Shown here piece by piece: positions 36,029 through 44,618 of a stretch of DNA of 64,000 nucleotides (within the stretch, counting starts at the first letter, position 1; every line of letters starts with the position of its first letter). The notes below the pieces were generated by a model, which was given only the letters and a program-made list of their open reading frames with translations, searched no databases and was not told where the DNA came from. Origin of the DNA: JBGAHD01 sp044226395. GTDB lineage: Bacteria > Pseudomonadota > Gammaproteobacteria > Xanthomonadales > Ahniellaceae. Both the position numbers and the translations under genes were made by a program. Location: the NCBI GenBank assembly GCA_044226395.1, contig JBGAHD010000001.1, positions 930,001 through 994,000 on the forward strand. Reading direction: 5' to 3'.

Positions 36029-36646
36029 TCAGGCGGAACGGATCGTGCCTTCGGGACGCTTCTCGAGCACCGCGTCGACCAGGCCGTAATCGCGGGCATC
36101 CGGCGCGCTCATGAAGTTGTCGCGATCGGTGTCCTTGGCGATGCGCTCGACCGCCTGGCCGGTGTGACGGGCCAGAATGCCGTTGAGACGCTCGCGAATC
36201 GACAGGATTTCACGCGCGTGAATATCGATGTCGCTGGCTTGTCCCGAAAAACCACCCAGCGGCTGATGAATCATGATGCGCGAGTTCGGCAATGCATAAC
36301 GCTTGCCCTTGGTGCCCGCCGCCAGCAGCAGCGAACCCATCGACGCCGCCTGGCCAATGCACATGGTGCTGACATTGGGACGCAGGAATTGAATCGTGTC
36401 GTAGATCGCCAGGCCCGCGGTGACCACGCCACCGGGGCTGTTGATGTAGAGATTGATGTCCTTGTCGGGGTTTTCCGACTCCAGGAACAGCAACTGCGCG
36501 ACGACCACATTGGCCATGTGATCGTCGATCGGGCCGACCAGGAAGATCACGCGCTCCTTGAGCAGGCGCGAGTAGATGTCGTAGGCGCGTTCGCCACGGG
36601 CGGTCTGCTCGACCACCATGGGCACTAGATTCAAAGCCTTGATCAT
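36029..36646 (-). CDS. clpP: ATP-dependent Clp protease proteolytic subunit ClpP
   Basis: A 205-residue serine protease forming the double heptamer used by ClpX. The catalytic triad is intact: Ser in GQAASMGSLLL, His in RIMIHQPLGG and Asp in DRDNFMSAPDARDYGLVD. N-terminal VPMVVEQTARGERAYDIYSRLL is typical. Fifty-five bases separate it from tig upstream, with a possible heat-shock promoter between; GGAGGG lies before the ATG. Confidence 0.97.
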   Translation of the reverse strand: MIKALNLVPMVVEQTARGERAYDIYSRLLKERVIFLVGPIDDHMANVVVAQLLFLESENPDKDINLYINSPGGVVTAGLAIYDTIQFLRPNVSTMCIGQAASMGSLLLAAGTKGKRYALPNSRIMIHQPLGGFSGQASDIDIHAREILSIRERLNGILARHTGQAVERIAKDTDRDNFMSAPDARDYGLVDAVLEKRPEGTIRSA

Positions 36647-36671
36647 GACCAGCCCTCCAGGAGTTCCCCGA

Positions 36672-36700
36672 ATATGGTTGCGAGCGCGCCGGCAATCAAG
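36672..36700 (-). promoter_or_regulatory. Weak sigma32-like promoter candidate for clpP
   Basis: Minus strand CTTGATT (36700-36694), 14 bases, then AACCATAT (36679-36672); heat-shock consensus is CTTGAAA and CCCCATnT. Partial match in each half. Confidence 0.3.
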
Positions 36701-36701
36701 C

Positions 36702-37997
36702 TCAGCCGCGCGCCTGCATGATCTGGCTGAACGGCACGCGCTCTTCGCGACCCTTGGCGTGCTGCACGATCCATTCCACGACCTGATCCTCGAGCACGCT
36801 GTTGCGCAGGCTCGCCATCAGTTCGTTGTCCTTGAGATACAGCTCGACGACCTTCTCGGGTTCTTCGTAGGTCGAGGCGATCGCGCCCAGGGCTTCGTTG
36901 ACCAGACGCGCGTCGGGCACGATGTTGTTCTGTCGGGCGATTTCGTTGAGCAGCAGGAAGGCGCGCACGCGCGCCGAGGCTTCGGCGGCGAAAGCGCCCG
37001 CGTCGGTCGGCGGCGTCGCGCCGACGCGCTGAGCCTGCTGCTGAGCGCGCTGCAACAGCGCCTGCGATTCGTTGTTGACCATGCCCTTGGGCACTTCGAT
37101 GTCGGCGAAATGCGCGACCAGGCGATCGACCGTGTGCGCCTTCACGCGCGCCTTCACGGCGGCGTTGAGCTCACGCTCGAGATTGGCGCGCACGTCCTCG
37201 CGGAAGCGCGCCAGGCCACCCTCGCGCACGCCGAAGCTGGCGGCGAAGGCTTCGTCGATTTCGGGCAGCTTCGGTTCCTGCACGCGCACGATCTTGATCT
37301 CGACGTCGGCGGTCTTGCCGGCGAGCGAGGTCTCGCGGAACGCTTCGGGGAAGGTCAGCTTGGCCTTGCGCTCATCACCGGTCTTGACGCCGACAAGTTG
37401 CGCTTCGAATTCGGGGAACAGCGCGCCGATGCCGATCACCGTGCCGGCGCGCTCGGCGCCTTCGGCCGGATGACGCAGGTCACCGGCGGTGGCGGCGTAT
37501 TCGAACAGCACCATGTCGCCGGTCTGGCTGGCGCGCTCGACCACGTCCCAACCGCGACGCTGCAGACGCAGGGTTTCGATCATGGCGTCGACGTCGGCGT
37601 CCTCGACCGAGGACGCGACCTTGGTCAGCTCGATGCCCGACACGTCGATGGCGCCGATCTCCGGCACCACTTCGAAAGTGGCGGTGTATTCGATCTCGCC
37701 GGCGCCGGCGGGATTGGCGCGAATCGACGGCGCCACGGCCGGACGCAGATTCTTCTCGCGCACGGCTTCTTGATAACTGGTGGTGATCACATCCGACATC
37801 GCTTCGTTACGCACCTGGGCGCCGAAACGCTGCTCGATGATCTTGGCCGGCACCTTGCCCGGACGGAAGCCCTTGATGCGCACGGTCTGGCCGAGTTCGC
37901 GCATGCGCTCGCGGACACGCGTTTCGACGCGGTCGGCGGGAATGCGCACGGTGAGCTTGCGTTCGAGGGTACCGACGGTTTCGAGCGAGACCTGCAT
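36702..37997 (-). CDS. tig: Trigger factor, ribosome-bound chaperone
   Basis: A 431-residue chaperone and peptidyl-prolyl isomerase acting at the ribosome exit. MQVSLETVGTLERKLTVRIP opening, ribosome-docking signature in GFRPGKVPAKII, FKBP-like domain (about 160-245; TGDMVLFEYAATAG, ALFPEFEAQLVGVKTGDE) and a helical C-terminal arm ending VPFSQIMQARG. First gene of the tig-clpP-clpX-lon series; directly preceded by tRNA-Leu and a hairpin. Confidence 0.96.
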   Translation of the reverse strand: MQVSLETVGTLERKLTVRIPADRVETRVRERMRELGQTVRIKGFRPGKVPAKIIEQRFGAQVRNEAMSDVITTSYQEAVREKNLRPAVAPSIRANPAGAGEIEYTATFEVVPEIGAIDVSGIELTKVASSVEDADVDAMIETLRLQRRGWDVVERASQTGDMVLFEYAATAGDLRHPAEGAERAGTVIGIGALFPEFEAQLVGVKTGDERKAKLTFPEAFRETSLAGKTADVEIKIVRVQEPKLPEIDEAFAASFGVREGGLARFREDVRANLERELNAAVKARVKAHTVDRLVAHFADIEVPKGMVNNESQALLQRAQQQAQRVGATPPTDAGAFAAEASARVRAFLLLNEIARQNNIVPDARLVNEALGAIASTYEEPEKVVELYLKDNELMASLRNSVLEDQVVEWIVQHAKGREERVPFSQIMQARG

Positions 37998-38022
37998 GGA
38001 TGTGCTCCTTACAAACGACTAA

Positions 38023-38045
38023 GGGCCACCCGAACCGGGCGGCCC
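38023..38045 (-). terminator. Hairpin/terminator between tRNA-Leu and tig
   Basis: In the minus-strand RNA, GGGCCGCCCG-GUU-CGGGUGGCCC forms a 10-bp stem (one G-U), followed by UUAGUCGUUUG. The U-tract is imperfect, so some read-through into tig is possible. Confidence 0.55.
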
Positions 38046-38056
38046 ATGAAATGGAT

Positions 38057-38141
38057 TGGTGCGAAAGGAGAGACTCGAACTCTCACGGGTTGCCCCACTG
38101 GAACCTAAATCCAGGGCGTCTACCAATTCCGCCACTTTCGC
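38057..38141 (-). tRNA. tRNA-Leu(TAG)
   Basis: Class II tRNA: acceptor GCGAAAG/CTTTCGC, discriminator A, CCA encoded. The loop TTTAGGT gives anticodon TAG. Last of the five-tRNA unit. Confidence 0.97.
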
Positions 38142-38219
38142 ATCGCGGTGAACACGGTAGCGGAGTGAGTCGAATCGGAGCGCATCGCGAGGGATCGGAG
38201 GGCAAGACGGGCGGAAGTT

Positions 38220-38295
38220 TGGTGGGCCGTTCAGGACTCGAACCTGAAACCTACGGATTAAGAGTCCGCTGCTCTACCAATTGAGCTAACGGCCC
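38220..38295 (-). tRNA. tRNA-Lys(CTT)
   Basis: Acceptor GGGCCGT with ACGGCCC, discriminator A and encoded CCA; loop CTCTTAA gives CTT. Confidence 0.97.
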
Positions 38296-38321
38296 GGAAA
38301 CTTCTAGTTTTTCAACGTAAC

Positions 38322-38398
38322 TGGGGTGAGTGATGGGATTCGAACCCACGACAACCGGAATCACAATCCGGTACTCTAACCAACTGAGCTACACCCAC
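38322..38398 (-). tRNA. tRNA-His(GTG)
   Basis: Acceptor GTGGGTG with CACTCAC, discriminator C and encoded CCA; the anticodon is GTG. The base before the 5' end (38399) encodes G, giving the G-1 typical of tRNA-His. Confidence 0.96.
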
Positions 38399-38416
38399 CA
38401 TAAACCGTCTTCGCCG

Positions 38417-38493
38417 TGGCACGCCCGACAGGACTCGAACCTGCAACCGCCGGCTTAGAAGGCCGGTGCTCTATCCGGTTGAGCTACGGGCGC
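38417..38493 (-). tRNA. tRNA-Arg(TCT)
   Basis: Acceptor GCGCCCG with CGGGCGT, discriminator G, encoded CCA; loop CTTCTAA gives TCT. Confidence 0.96.
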
Positions 38494-38658
38494 CTCGATC
38501 CAACCCTGTCGCTACGCCAGGACCACCGTCGCGCCGTCACCCGCGCCTGACGCGGACCTTGTCCACGCCGTCGCGTACCGCTCACCGGAGACCCTAGCGG
38601 ACCGCCTCGAACCACCTCACCACCACGCCGGCGATCAACCGCCCACGCTTTACACAAC

Positions 38659-38735
<77 letters not shown>

Positions 38736-38770
38736 GAAGCCATCCGCCAAACCACCGCGAAGGGCCGCGA

Positions 38771-38799
38771 ATACTAAGCCGCGCCATCTGTTGCGTCAA
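38771..38799 (-). promoter_or_regulatory. Predicted sigma70 promoter of the Pro-Arg-His-Lys-Leu tRNA unit
   Basis: Minus strand TTGACG (38799-38794, 5 of 6) and TAGTAT (38776-38771, 4 of 6) 17 bases apart, followed by GC-rich TCGCGGCCC. The start would lie about 28 bases before tRNA-Pro. Confidence 0.6.
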
Positions 38800-38865
38800 T
38801 GCGATCGCCGAACCCCTAAGGCCCGACCGCTTCGCCTCGAACGCGAATGCGACACCCACCGCGCA

Positions 38866-38892
38866 AAATAAAAAGGGCGCCGAAGCACCCTT
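38866..38892 (-). terminator. Terminator after tRNA-Arg(ACG)
   Basis: On the minus strand AAGGGTGC-TTCG-GCGCCCTT with a UUCG tetraloop is followed by TTTATTTT. It separates the two tRNA units. Confidence 0.88.
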
Positions 38893-38901
38893 CTTGGAAT
38901 A

Positions 38902-38978
38902 TGGCGCGCCCGGAGAGATTCGAACTCCCGACCACCAAGTTCGTAGCCTGGTACTCTATCCAACTGAGCTACGGGCGC
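38902..38978 (-). tRNA. tRNA-Arg(ACG)
   Basis: Acceptor GCGCCCG with CGGGCGC, discriminator G, encoded CCA; loop CTACGAA gives ACG (A34 expected to become inosine). Confidence 0.97.
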
Positions 38979-39088
38979 GAAGACGTGAAAGTATGCGGAC
39001 AGTCGCGACGGTCGTCAATACTTCCTCTGGTCGATCTCGATCCAAACGCGTCGCCGCGCGGGGACCGACACCGCACCGAAATGCAGAA

Positions 39089-39104
39089 GGGGCCTGACGG
39101 CCCC
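39089..39104 (-). terminator. Weak hairpin after tRNA-Ser(GCT)
   Basis: GGGGCC/GGCCCC around a four-base loop, 15 bases after the tRNA-Ser 3' end; little U follows, so partial termination at best. Confidence 0.3.
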
Positions 39105-39118
39105 GTCTTTGTTGCAAC

Positions 39119-39211
39119 TGGCGGAGAGGGAGGGATTCGAACCCACGATAGATCTTTTGACCCTATACTCCCTTAGCAGGGGAGCCCCTTCGGCCTCTCG
39201 GGCACCTCTCC
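39119..39211 (-). tRNA. tRNA-Ser(GCT)
   Basis: Class II tRNA with acceptor GGAGAGG/CCTCTCC, a long variable arm and encoded CCA; the anticodon region CTGCTAA gives GCT. It is upstream of tRNA-Arg(ACG) on the same strand, beside csrA. Confidence 0.97.
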
Positions 39212-39250
39212 GTGGTTCGTCGCGCGTGACCCGCTCGACGACGGGCGCGC

Positions 39251-39279
39251 AGGATACCCGGATGCGACGCGCGCGTAAA
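39251..39279 (-). promoter_or_regulatory. Predicted sigma70 promoter of tRNA-Ser(GCT)-tRNA-Arg(ACG)
   Basis: Minus strand TTTACG (39279-39274) and TATCCT (39256-39251), 17-base spacing, GC-rich discriminator. Immediately after the csrA stop. Confidence 0.5.
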
Positions 39280-39285
39280 CCGATG

Positions 39286-39498
39286 TCAGCCGACCTCGTG
39301 AGGACCCGCGGCGCCGTCGACGACACCGTCCTTCTGCTCGCGCTTGATGCGCTGATAAATCTCTTCGCGGTGCACGGCAAGATCCTTCGGCGCGTTGATG
39401 CCGATGCGAACTTGATTGCCCTTGACTCCGAGAACCGTGACCGTGACGTTGTCACCGATCATCAGGGTTTCGCCGACGCGTCGCGTCAGTATCAACAT
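39286..39498 (-). CDS. csrA: Carbon storage regulator CsrA
   Basis: A 70-residue RNA-binding protein that recognises GGA in mRNA hairpins. The family sequence MLILTRRVGETLMIGD and VKGNQVRIGINAPKDLAVHREEIYQRI is intact; a short tail follows. The frame upstream of 39498 is not CsrA. The strong leader GGGAGGGAGGG itself holds GGA motifs, fitting the autoregulation known for csrA genes. Order alaS-csrA-tRNA-Ser is typical for gammaproteobacteria. The 195-base gap to alaS holds no other gene. Confidence 0.97.
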   Translation of the reverse strand: MLILTRRVGETLMIGDNVTVTVLGVKGNQVRIGINAPKDLAVHREEIYQRIKREQKDGVVDGAAGPHEVG

Positions 39499-39693
39499 GT
39501 GTATCCCTCCCTCCGTCCCATCATCGATCGCGGGCGGAGTTTTTTTCGCTGGCGTTCGCGTCCGCTGGATGTCCGCAAACGCTGCTTCGTCTTTCCGTGC
39601 GAAGCGCATACGGCGACTGCGAGGCATGGTAGCCCACGCCCCATGCCCGCGCAATTCACTACAACACGCGTAGAAAGGAAGATTTACAAGATT

Positions 39694-42324
39694 TCAGAGT
39701 CTGTCGCGAACCCACTGCCCGACGCTGTCGAGCGCGATGGCGAGCTTCGGCGAATCTTCGCCACCGCCTTGCGCCATATCGGGACGTCCGCCGCCCTTGC
39801 CACCAATTTGACTCGCCACGTGCGTCAACAATTCGCCGGCCTTCACGCGACCCATCGCGCTGCCAGCCACGCCGGCCACGAGCGCGACCTTGCCATCGCT
39901 GCCCGACGCCAACAACACGATGGCATCGCCGAGCTTTAGCTTCGCCTGATCTACGCCATCGCGCAGCGACTTCGCATCGAGCCCATCGACGCGCGCGGCG
40001 ACGAGCTTGACGCCATTGATGTCGATCGCGCGCGCGAGCACGTCTTCGAGCGCCGAGCCGGCGGCCTTGGCCTTGAGCGACTCCAGCTCGCGCTCGAGCT
40101 TCTTGTGCTTGTCGAACAGTTGCTTGAGCTTGTCGACGATGTCGTCGGGGCTGGTGGTGAGCAACCGCGCGGCCTCGGTCAGCGTGTGCTCGCGCTCGTC
40201 GAGATAGGCGATGGCGCCGGCGCCAGTCACCGCTTCGATGCGACGCACGCCCGCCGCCACGCTCGACTCGCCGACGATCTTGAACAGACCGATGTCGCCG
40301 GTGCGACCGACATGCGTGCCGCCGCACAATTCGGTGGAGAACTCACCCATGCGCAGCACGCGCACGCGCTCGCCGTACTTTTCGCCGAACAGCGCCATCG
40401 CGCCGTGCTCGATCGCTTCCTTGTAGGGCATTTCGCGCGCCTCGGCGGCGACGTTGCGGCGCACCTCGACGTTGACCAAGTCCTCGATGCGCTTGAGCTC
40501 GGCCGGCGTCACCGCCTGGAAGTGCGAGAAGTCGAAGCGCAGTCGATCGGGCGCGACCAGCGAGCCCTTCTGTTGCACGTGCTCGCCCAGCACCTGGCGC
40601 AGCGCCGCGTGCAGCAAGTGCGTGGCCGAGTGATTGAGTACGACCGCGCCGCGCCGCGTGGCATCGACCGTGCCCGCGAGCACGTTGCCGACCTTGAGCG
40701 CGGCGCCGGACCACTGACCAACGTGACCATGGAACGTGCCGGCGAGCTTTTGCGTGTCGAGCACGCGGAACTGACCGTTGGCGCCAACGAGCACGCCGTG
40801 ATCGCCCACCTGCCCGCCCGACTCGGCATAGAACGGCGTGCGATCGAGAATCACGGTGGCGGTTTCGCCCTCGCTCAACGCGGCGAGCGGCGCGCCGTCG
40901 CGCACGATGGCGAGCACGCGCAAGTCCTTCGCGGCCAGCGTGTCGTAGCCGAGGAAATTCGTCGGCGCCAATTGCTTGACCAGTTCCGCCGACAACATGG
41001 CGGCGCCGCCGAAGCTGCTGGCGCCGCGCGCGAGTTCACGTTGCGCTTCCATGGCCTGCTCGAAGCCAGCCATGTCGACGTCGAGGCCGCGCTCGCGCGC
41101 GATGTCGGCGGTCAGATCGACCGGGAAGCCATAGGTGTCGTACAGACGGAAAGCATCGACGCCGGCGATGCGTTGCTTCGAGCGCGACACCACGTCCTCG
41201 AACACCTTCATGCCCTGCTCGAGCGTCTCGGCGAAGCGTTCTTCCTCGGCCTTGAGCGCGGTCTCGACCAAGGATTGCTTTTGCTTGAGCTCGGGATAGG
41301 CCGCGCCCATCTCGGCCACCAAGGCCGCGACCAGGGTGTGGAAGAACGTGCCCTTCTTGCCCAACTTCCAGCCATGACGCAAGGCCCGACGGATGATGCG
41401 ACGGAGCACGTAGCCGCGACCTTCGTTCGAAGGCAGCACGCCGTCGACGATCAGGAACGAGCACGCGCGGATGTGATCGGCGATCACGCGCAGCGATTTG
41501 TTCTCGAGGTCGCTCGTGCCCGTGGCCTTCGCCGCGGCCTGGATCAGGCGCTGGAACAGATCGATCTCGTAGTTGGAATGCACGTGCTGGAGCACGGCGG
41601 CCAGTCGTTCCAGGCCCATGCCCGTGTCGACGCAGGGCGCCGGCAGCGGCGAGAGCTTGCCATCGGCCGAGCGATCGAACTGCATGAACACGAGGTTCCA
41701 GATTTCGATGTAGCGATCGCCGTCTTCTTCCGGCGAGCCCGGCGGACCACCAGCGATGCCGGGGCCGTGGTCGTAGAAGATCTCGGTGCACGGACCACAA
41801 GGACCCGTGTCGGCCATCTGCCAGAAATTGTCCGAAGCATAGGGCGCGCCCTTGTTGTCGCCGATGCGCACGATGCGTTCGCGCGGCACGCCGATCATTT
41901 CATTCCACAGCGCATAGGCCTCGTCATCGGTGTGATAGACGGTGACCCAGAGTTTGTCCTTGGGCAGGCCGAGCTTGTCGGTGAGCAACTCCCAGGCGAA
42001 GGCGATGGCATCGCGCTTGAAGTAATCGCCGAAGCTGAAATTGCCCAGCATCTCGAAGAAGGTGTGATGACGCGCGGTGTAGCCCACCGAATCGAGATCG
42101 TTGTGCTTGCCGCCGGCGCGCACGCAGCGCTGCGAGGACGCGGCGCGCGTGTACGAGCGCTTGTCGGCGCCGAGAAACACGTCCTTGAATTGCACCATGC
42201 CGGCATTGGTGAACAGCAGCGTGGCGTCATTGCCCGGCACCAAGGGACTGGAGGGCACGATCTCGTGACCCTTGGAGCGGAAGAAATCGAGGAAGGTCTG
42301 GCGAATCTCGGCGCTGGTCTTCAT
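39694..42324 (-). CDS. alaS: Alanyl-tRNA synthetase
   Basis: An 876-residue class II synthetase, normal length. Aminoacylation core with SSPLVPGNDATLLFTNAGM, DSVGYTARHHTFFEMLGNFSF and GRGYVLRRIIRRALRHG; editing domain with HSATHLLHAALRQ and CGGTHVGRTGDIG (zinc ligands); C-terminal domain ending in GGGRPDMAQGGG and QWVRDRL. ATG at 42324 begins MKTSAEIRQTFLDFF; the longer frame through recX is a shadow. Confidence 0.97.
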   Translation of the reverse strand: MKTSAEIRQTFLDFFRSKGHEIVPSSPLVPGNDATLLFTNAGMVQFKDVFLGADKRSYTRAASSQRCVRAGGKHNDLDSVGYTARHHTFFEMLGNFSFGDYFKRDAIAFAWELLTDKLGLPKDKLWVTVYHTDDEAYALWNEMIGVPRERIVRIGDNKGAPYASDNFWQMADTGPCGPCTEIFYDHGPGIAGGPPGSPEEDGDRYIEIWNLVFMQFDRSADGKLSPLPAPCVDTGMGLERLAAVLQHVHSNYEIDLFQRLIQAAAKATGTSDLENKSLRVIADHIRACSFLIVDGVLPSNEGRGYVLRRIIRRALRHGWKLGKKGTFFHTLVAALVAEMGAAYPELKQKQSLVETALKAEEERFAETLEQGMKVFEDVVSRSKQRIAGVDAFRLYDTYGFPVDLTADIARERGLDVDMAGFEQAMEAQRELARGASSFGGAAMLSAELVKQLAPTNFLGYDTLAAKDLRVLAIVRDGAPLAALSEGETATVILDRTPFYAESGGQVGDHGVLVGANGQFRVLDTQKLAGTFHGHVGQWSGAALKVGNVLAGTVDATRRGAVVLNHSATHLLHAALRQVLGEHVQQKGSLVAPDRLRFDFSHFQAVTPAELKRIEDLVNVEVRRNVAAEAREMPYKEAIEHGAMALFGEKYGERVRVLRMGEFSTELCGGTHVGRTGDIGLFKIVGESSVAAGVRRIEAVTGAGAIAYLDEREHTLTEAARLLTTSPDDIVDKLKQLFDKHKKLERELESLKAKAAGSALEDVLARAIDINGVKLVAARVDGLDAKSLRDGVDQAKLKLGDAIVLLASGSDGKVALVAGVAGSAMGRVKAGELLTHVASQIGGKGGGRPDMAQGGGEDSPKLAIALDSVGQWVRDRL

Positions 42325-42394
42325 GGCGGACACGGTATCGGCGAAACGACGAAGGATACCGGGATTATGCGGCTGTCCGCTTGGGGAACAAGCT

Positions 42395-42865
42395 CTACTC
42401 GGTCTCGTCGCCGACCTCGACACGGGTGGCGCGGGCCACGGCGGCGCCGGGAAAGCCACGGCGGGCCAGGAACTGGGCGGCCTTTTGCGCGACCTCGCGC
42501 GTGTCCAGTCGCGCGCCGTAACGGCGGCGGACCAGGGTCTTGGCCAGCGCGGCCCAGTCGTGTTCGGCCAGGGCCGCGCGGTGCGGGCGTGGATCGATGC
42601 GGTGACTGCGCAGCTCCGCCTCGATATAGCGCGGGCCGTAGCCGGCGCCGACACGGGCCCGGATCAGGACCTCGGCGAAGCGCTCGTCGCTTTGATAGTG
42701 CGAACGCTGCAGATCGGTCAGCGCGCGCTCGCTTTCATCGTCATCGTGGCCGCGCGCGGCGAGACGTTGCTTGATCTCGCGCGCGGAGTGCTCGCGGCGC
42801 GCCAAGAGCGCCAGCGCCCGGTCGTGGGCGCTGGGCTCGGGCTTGCCGGACTTGCGTGATGCCAA
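42395..42865 (-). CDS. recX: Regulatory protein RecX
   Basis: A 156-residue, helix-rich inhibitor of RecA filaments. Family features: ALALLARREHSAREIKQRLAARG, YQSDERFAEVLIRARVGAGYGPRYIEAELR and the C-terminal repeat with RRGFPGAAVARA. Starts three bases after the recA stop, so is translated from the recA transcript. Confidence 0.94.
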   Translation of the reverse strand: MASRKSGKPEPSAHDRALALLARREHSAREIKQRLAARGHDDDESERALTDLQRSHYQSDERFAEVLIRARVGAGYGPRYIEAELRSHRIDPRPHRAALAEHDWAALAKTLVRRRYGARLDTREVAQKAAQFLARRGFPGAAVARATRVEVGDETE

Positions 42866-42868
42866 GGA

Positions 42869-43900
42869 TCAGTCTTCCTCGGCCTCGGCCACGGCGGCCT
42901 TAGCGCCGGCCTTGGCATTGACCAGCTTGGCGCGGATCAGATCCTCGATCTCCTTGGCCATGGCCGCGTGATCGCGCAGGAACAGGCGCGTGTTGTCCTT
43001 GCCCTGACCGATGCGCTCGCCCTTGTAGCTGTACCAAGCGCCGGATTTTTCGACCAGGTTATGGGTGACGCCGAGTTCGATGATCTCGCCCTCGCGCGAC
43101 GCGCCCTCGCCATAAAGAATCTCGAAATCGGCCTGACGGAACGGCGGCGCCAGTTTGTTCTTGACCACCTTGACGCGCGTCTCGGAGCCGATCACTTCCT
43201 CGCCACGCTTGACCGAGCCGACGCGACGGATGTCCAAACGCACCGAGGCGTAGAACTTCAGCGCGTTGCCGCCGGTGGTGGTCTCGGGATTGCCGAACAT
43301 CACGCCGATCTTCATGCGGATCTGATTGATGAAGATCACCATGCAGTTCGACTTCTTGATGTTGGCGGTGAGCTTGCGCAGGGCCTGACTCATCAGGCGC
43401 GCGTGCAAACCGACGTGCGAATCGCCCATTTCGCCCTCGATTTCGGCCTTGGGCGTGAGCGCGGCGACCGAGTCGATCACCACCACGTCGACCGCGCCGG
43501 AGCGCACCAGCATGTCGGCGATTTCCAGGGCCTGCTCGCCGGTGTCGGGCTGCGACACGAGCAGATCGTCGACCTTGACGCCGAGCTTCTCGGCGTAGCT
43601 CGGATCGAGCGCGTGCTCGGCGTCGACGAAAGCGGCGGTGCCGCCGTTGCGCTGACAGTTGGCGATGACTTGCAAGGTCAGCGTGGTCTTGCCGGAGGAT
43701 TCCGGTCCGTAGATCTCGACCACGCGGCCGCGCGGCAGGCCGCCGATGCCGAGCGCGATATCCAGGCCCAGCGAACCGGTGGAGATGACATCGACGGTAT
43801 CGTCGGTGCGATCGCCCATGCGCATGACCGCGCCCTTGCCGAATTGCTTTTCGATCTGCGACAGCGCGGAAGAAAGCGCGCGTTTCTTGTTGTCGTCCAT
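42869..43900 (-). CDS. recA: Recombinase RecA
   Basis: A 343-residue strand-exchange protein and SOS coprotease. Walker A is GPESSGKTTLTL; L1 and L2 regions (EGEMGDSHVGLHARLMSQAL, FGNPETTTGGNALKFYASVR) and the acidic tail (VAEAEED) are intact. Start MDDNKKRALSSALSQIEKQFGKG is the family start at 43900; the open frame upstream is a pncC-region shadow. A 149-base gap separates it from pncC; I found no convincing LexA box of the E. coli type there. Confidence 0.98.
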   Translation of the reverse strand: MDDNKKRALSSALSQIEKQFGKGAVMRMGDRTDDTVDVISTGSLGLDIALGIGGLPRGRVVEIYGPESSGKTTLTLQVIANCQRNGGTAAFVDAEHALDPSYAEKLGVKVDDLLVSQPDTGEQALEIADMLVRSGAVDVVVIDSVAALTPKAEIEGEMGDSHVGLHARLMSQALRKLTANIKKSNCMVIFINQIRMKIGVMFGNPETTTGGNALKFYASVRLDIRRVGSVKRGEEVIGSETRVKVVKNKLAPPFRQADFEILYGEGASREGEIIELGVTHNLVEKSGAWYSYKGERIGQGKDNTRLFLRDHAAMAKEIEDLIRAKLVNAKAGAKAAVAEAEED

Positions 43901-44049
43901 TGCGATTCCTCGAAGCTCAGGGTTGGAAGGGCCGCCACCCTGGCGCGCGCCCGTCTCACAAGTTGCGATGTCCGGCCCGGCCGGCATGGCCGCGACCCGT
44001 GGAAGGATTATCCCACAGCAAGCGCCGTCGATAAGACGCGAATGCCGCG

Positions 44050-44559
44050 TCAGCTTGTCAGCATTTTGCGCAAGCCCTCGAGCGCCGTCGCCACGGTGTG
44101 ACGTCGGATCAACTCGCGATCGCCGTCGAAGTGATAGCGCGTCATCACCGGATATCCACCGCGCCGCTTCCAGGCGATCCACACCGTGCCGACGGGCTTG
44201 TCGGCGGTGCCGCCCGAGGGACCGGCAATGCCGGTGACCGCGACCGCGATGGTCGCGCCGGAATGAATCAGCGCGCCCGACACCATCTCGAGCACGGTTT
44301 CTTCGCTCACCGCGCCGTGCTTGAGCAAGGTCTCGGGGCGCACGCCGAGCAAGGCCTGCTTGGCCTCGTAGCTGTAGGCCGCGACGCCGCAATCGAACCA
44401 GGCCGAGCTACCGGCGATGTCGGTGACGGTCTTGGCGATCCAGCCGCCGGTGCAGGATTCAGCGGTCACCAGCATCTGGCCGGTGCGCGTCATCAAGGCG
44501 CCGAGGTCGTGAGCCAGGCGCGCGAGCGCGGCGTCGTCAAGGTTCTCGTGCTGGGGCAT
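44050..44559 (-). CDS. pncC: Nicotinamide-nucleotide amidohydrolase (CinA C-terminal domain)
   Basis: A 169-residue stand-alone CinA-C domain that deamidates NMN in the pyridine nucleotide cycle. Motifs: VTAESCTGGWIAKTVTDIAGSS, YSYEAKQALLGV, AVAVTGIAGPSGGTADKPVGTVWIAW. Upstream of recA on the same strand, as in many gammaproteobacteria, and divergent from mutS. Confidence 0.95.
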   Translation of the reverse strand: MPQHENLDDAALARLAHDLGALMTRTGQMLVTAESCTGGWIAKTVTDIAGSSAWFDCGVAAYSYEAKQALLGVRPETLLKHGAVSEETVLEMVSGALIHSGATIAVAVTGIAGPSGGTADKPVGTVWIAWKRRGGYPVMTRYHFDGDRELIRRHTVATALEGLRKMLTS

Positions 44560-44618
44560 GTCGCTAGGGCATCATATGCAGCTTGTGCTTTTAGCCCGTC
44601 CCCCGTCCGAAGTCCAGC

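Noticed and set aside
43901..44049. LexA/SOS box before recA
   Set aside because: No CTGT-N8-ACAG or similar dyad found by eye; other lineages use different LexA motifs, so absence cannot be concluded.
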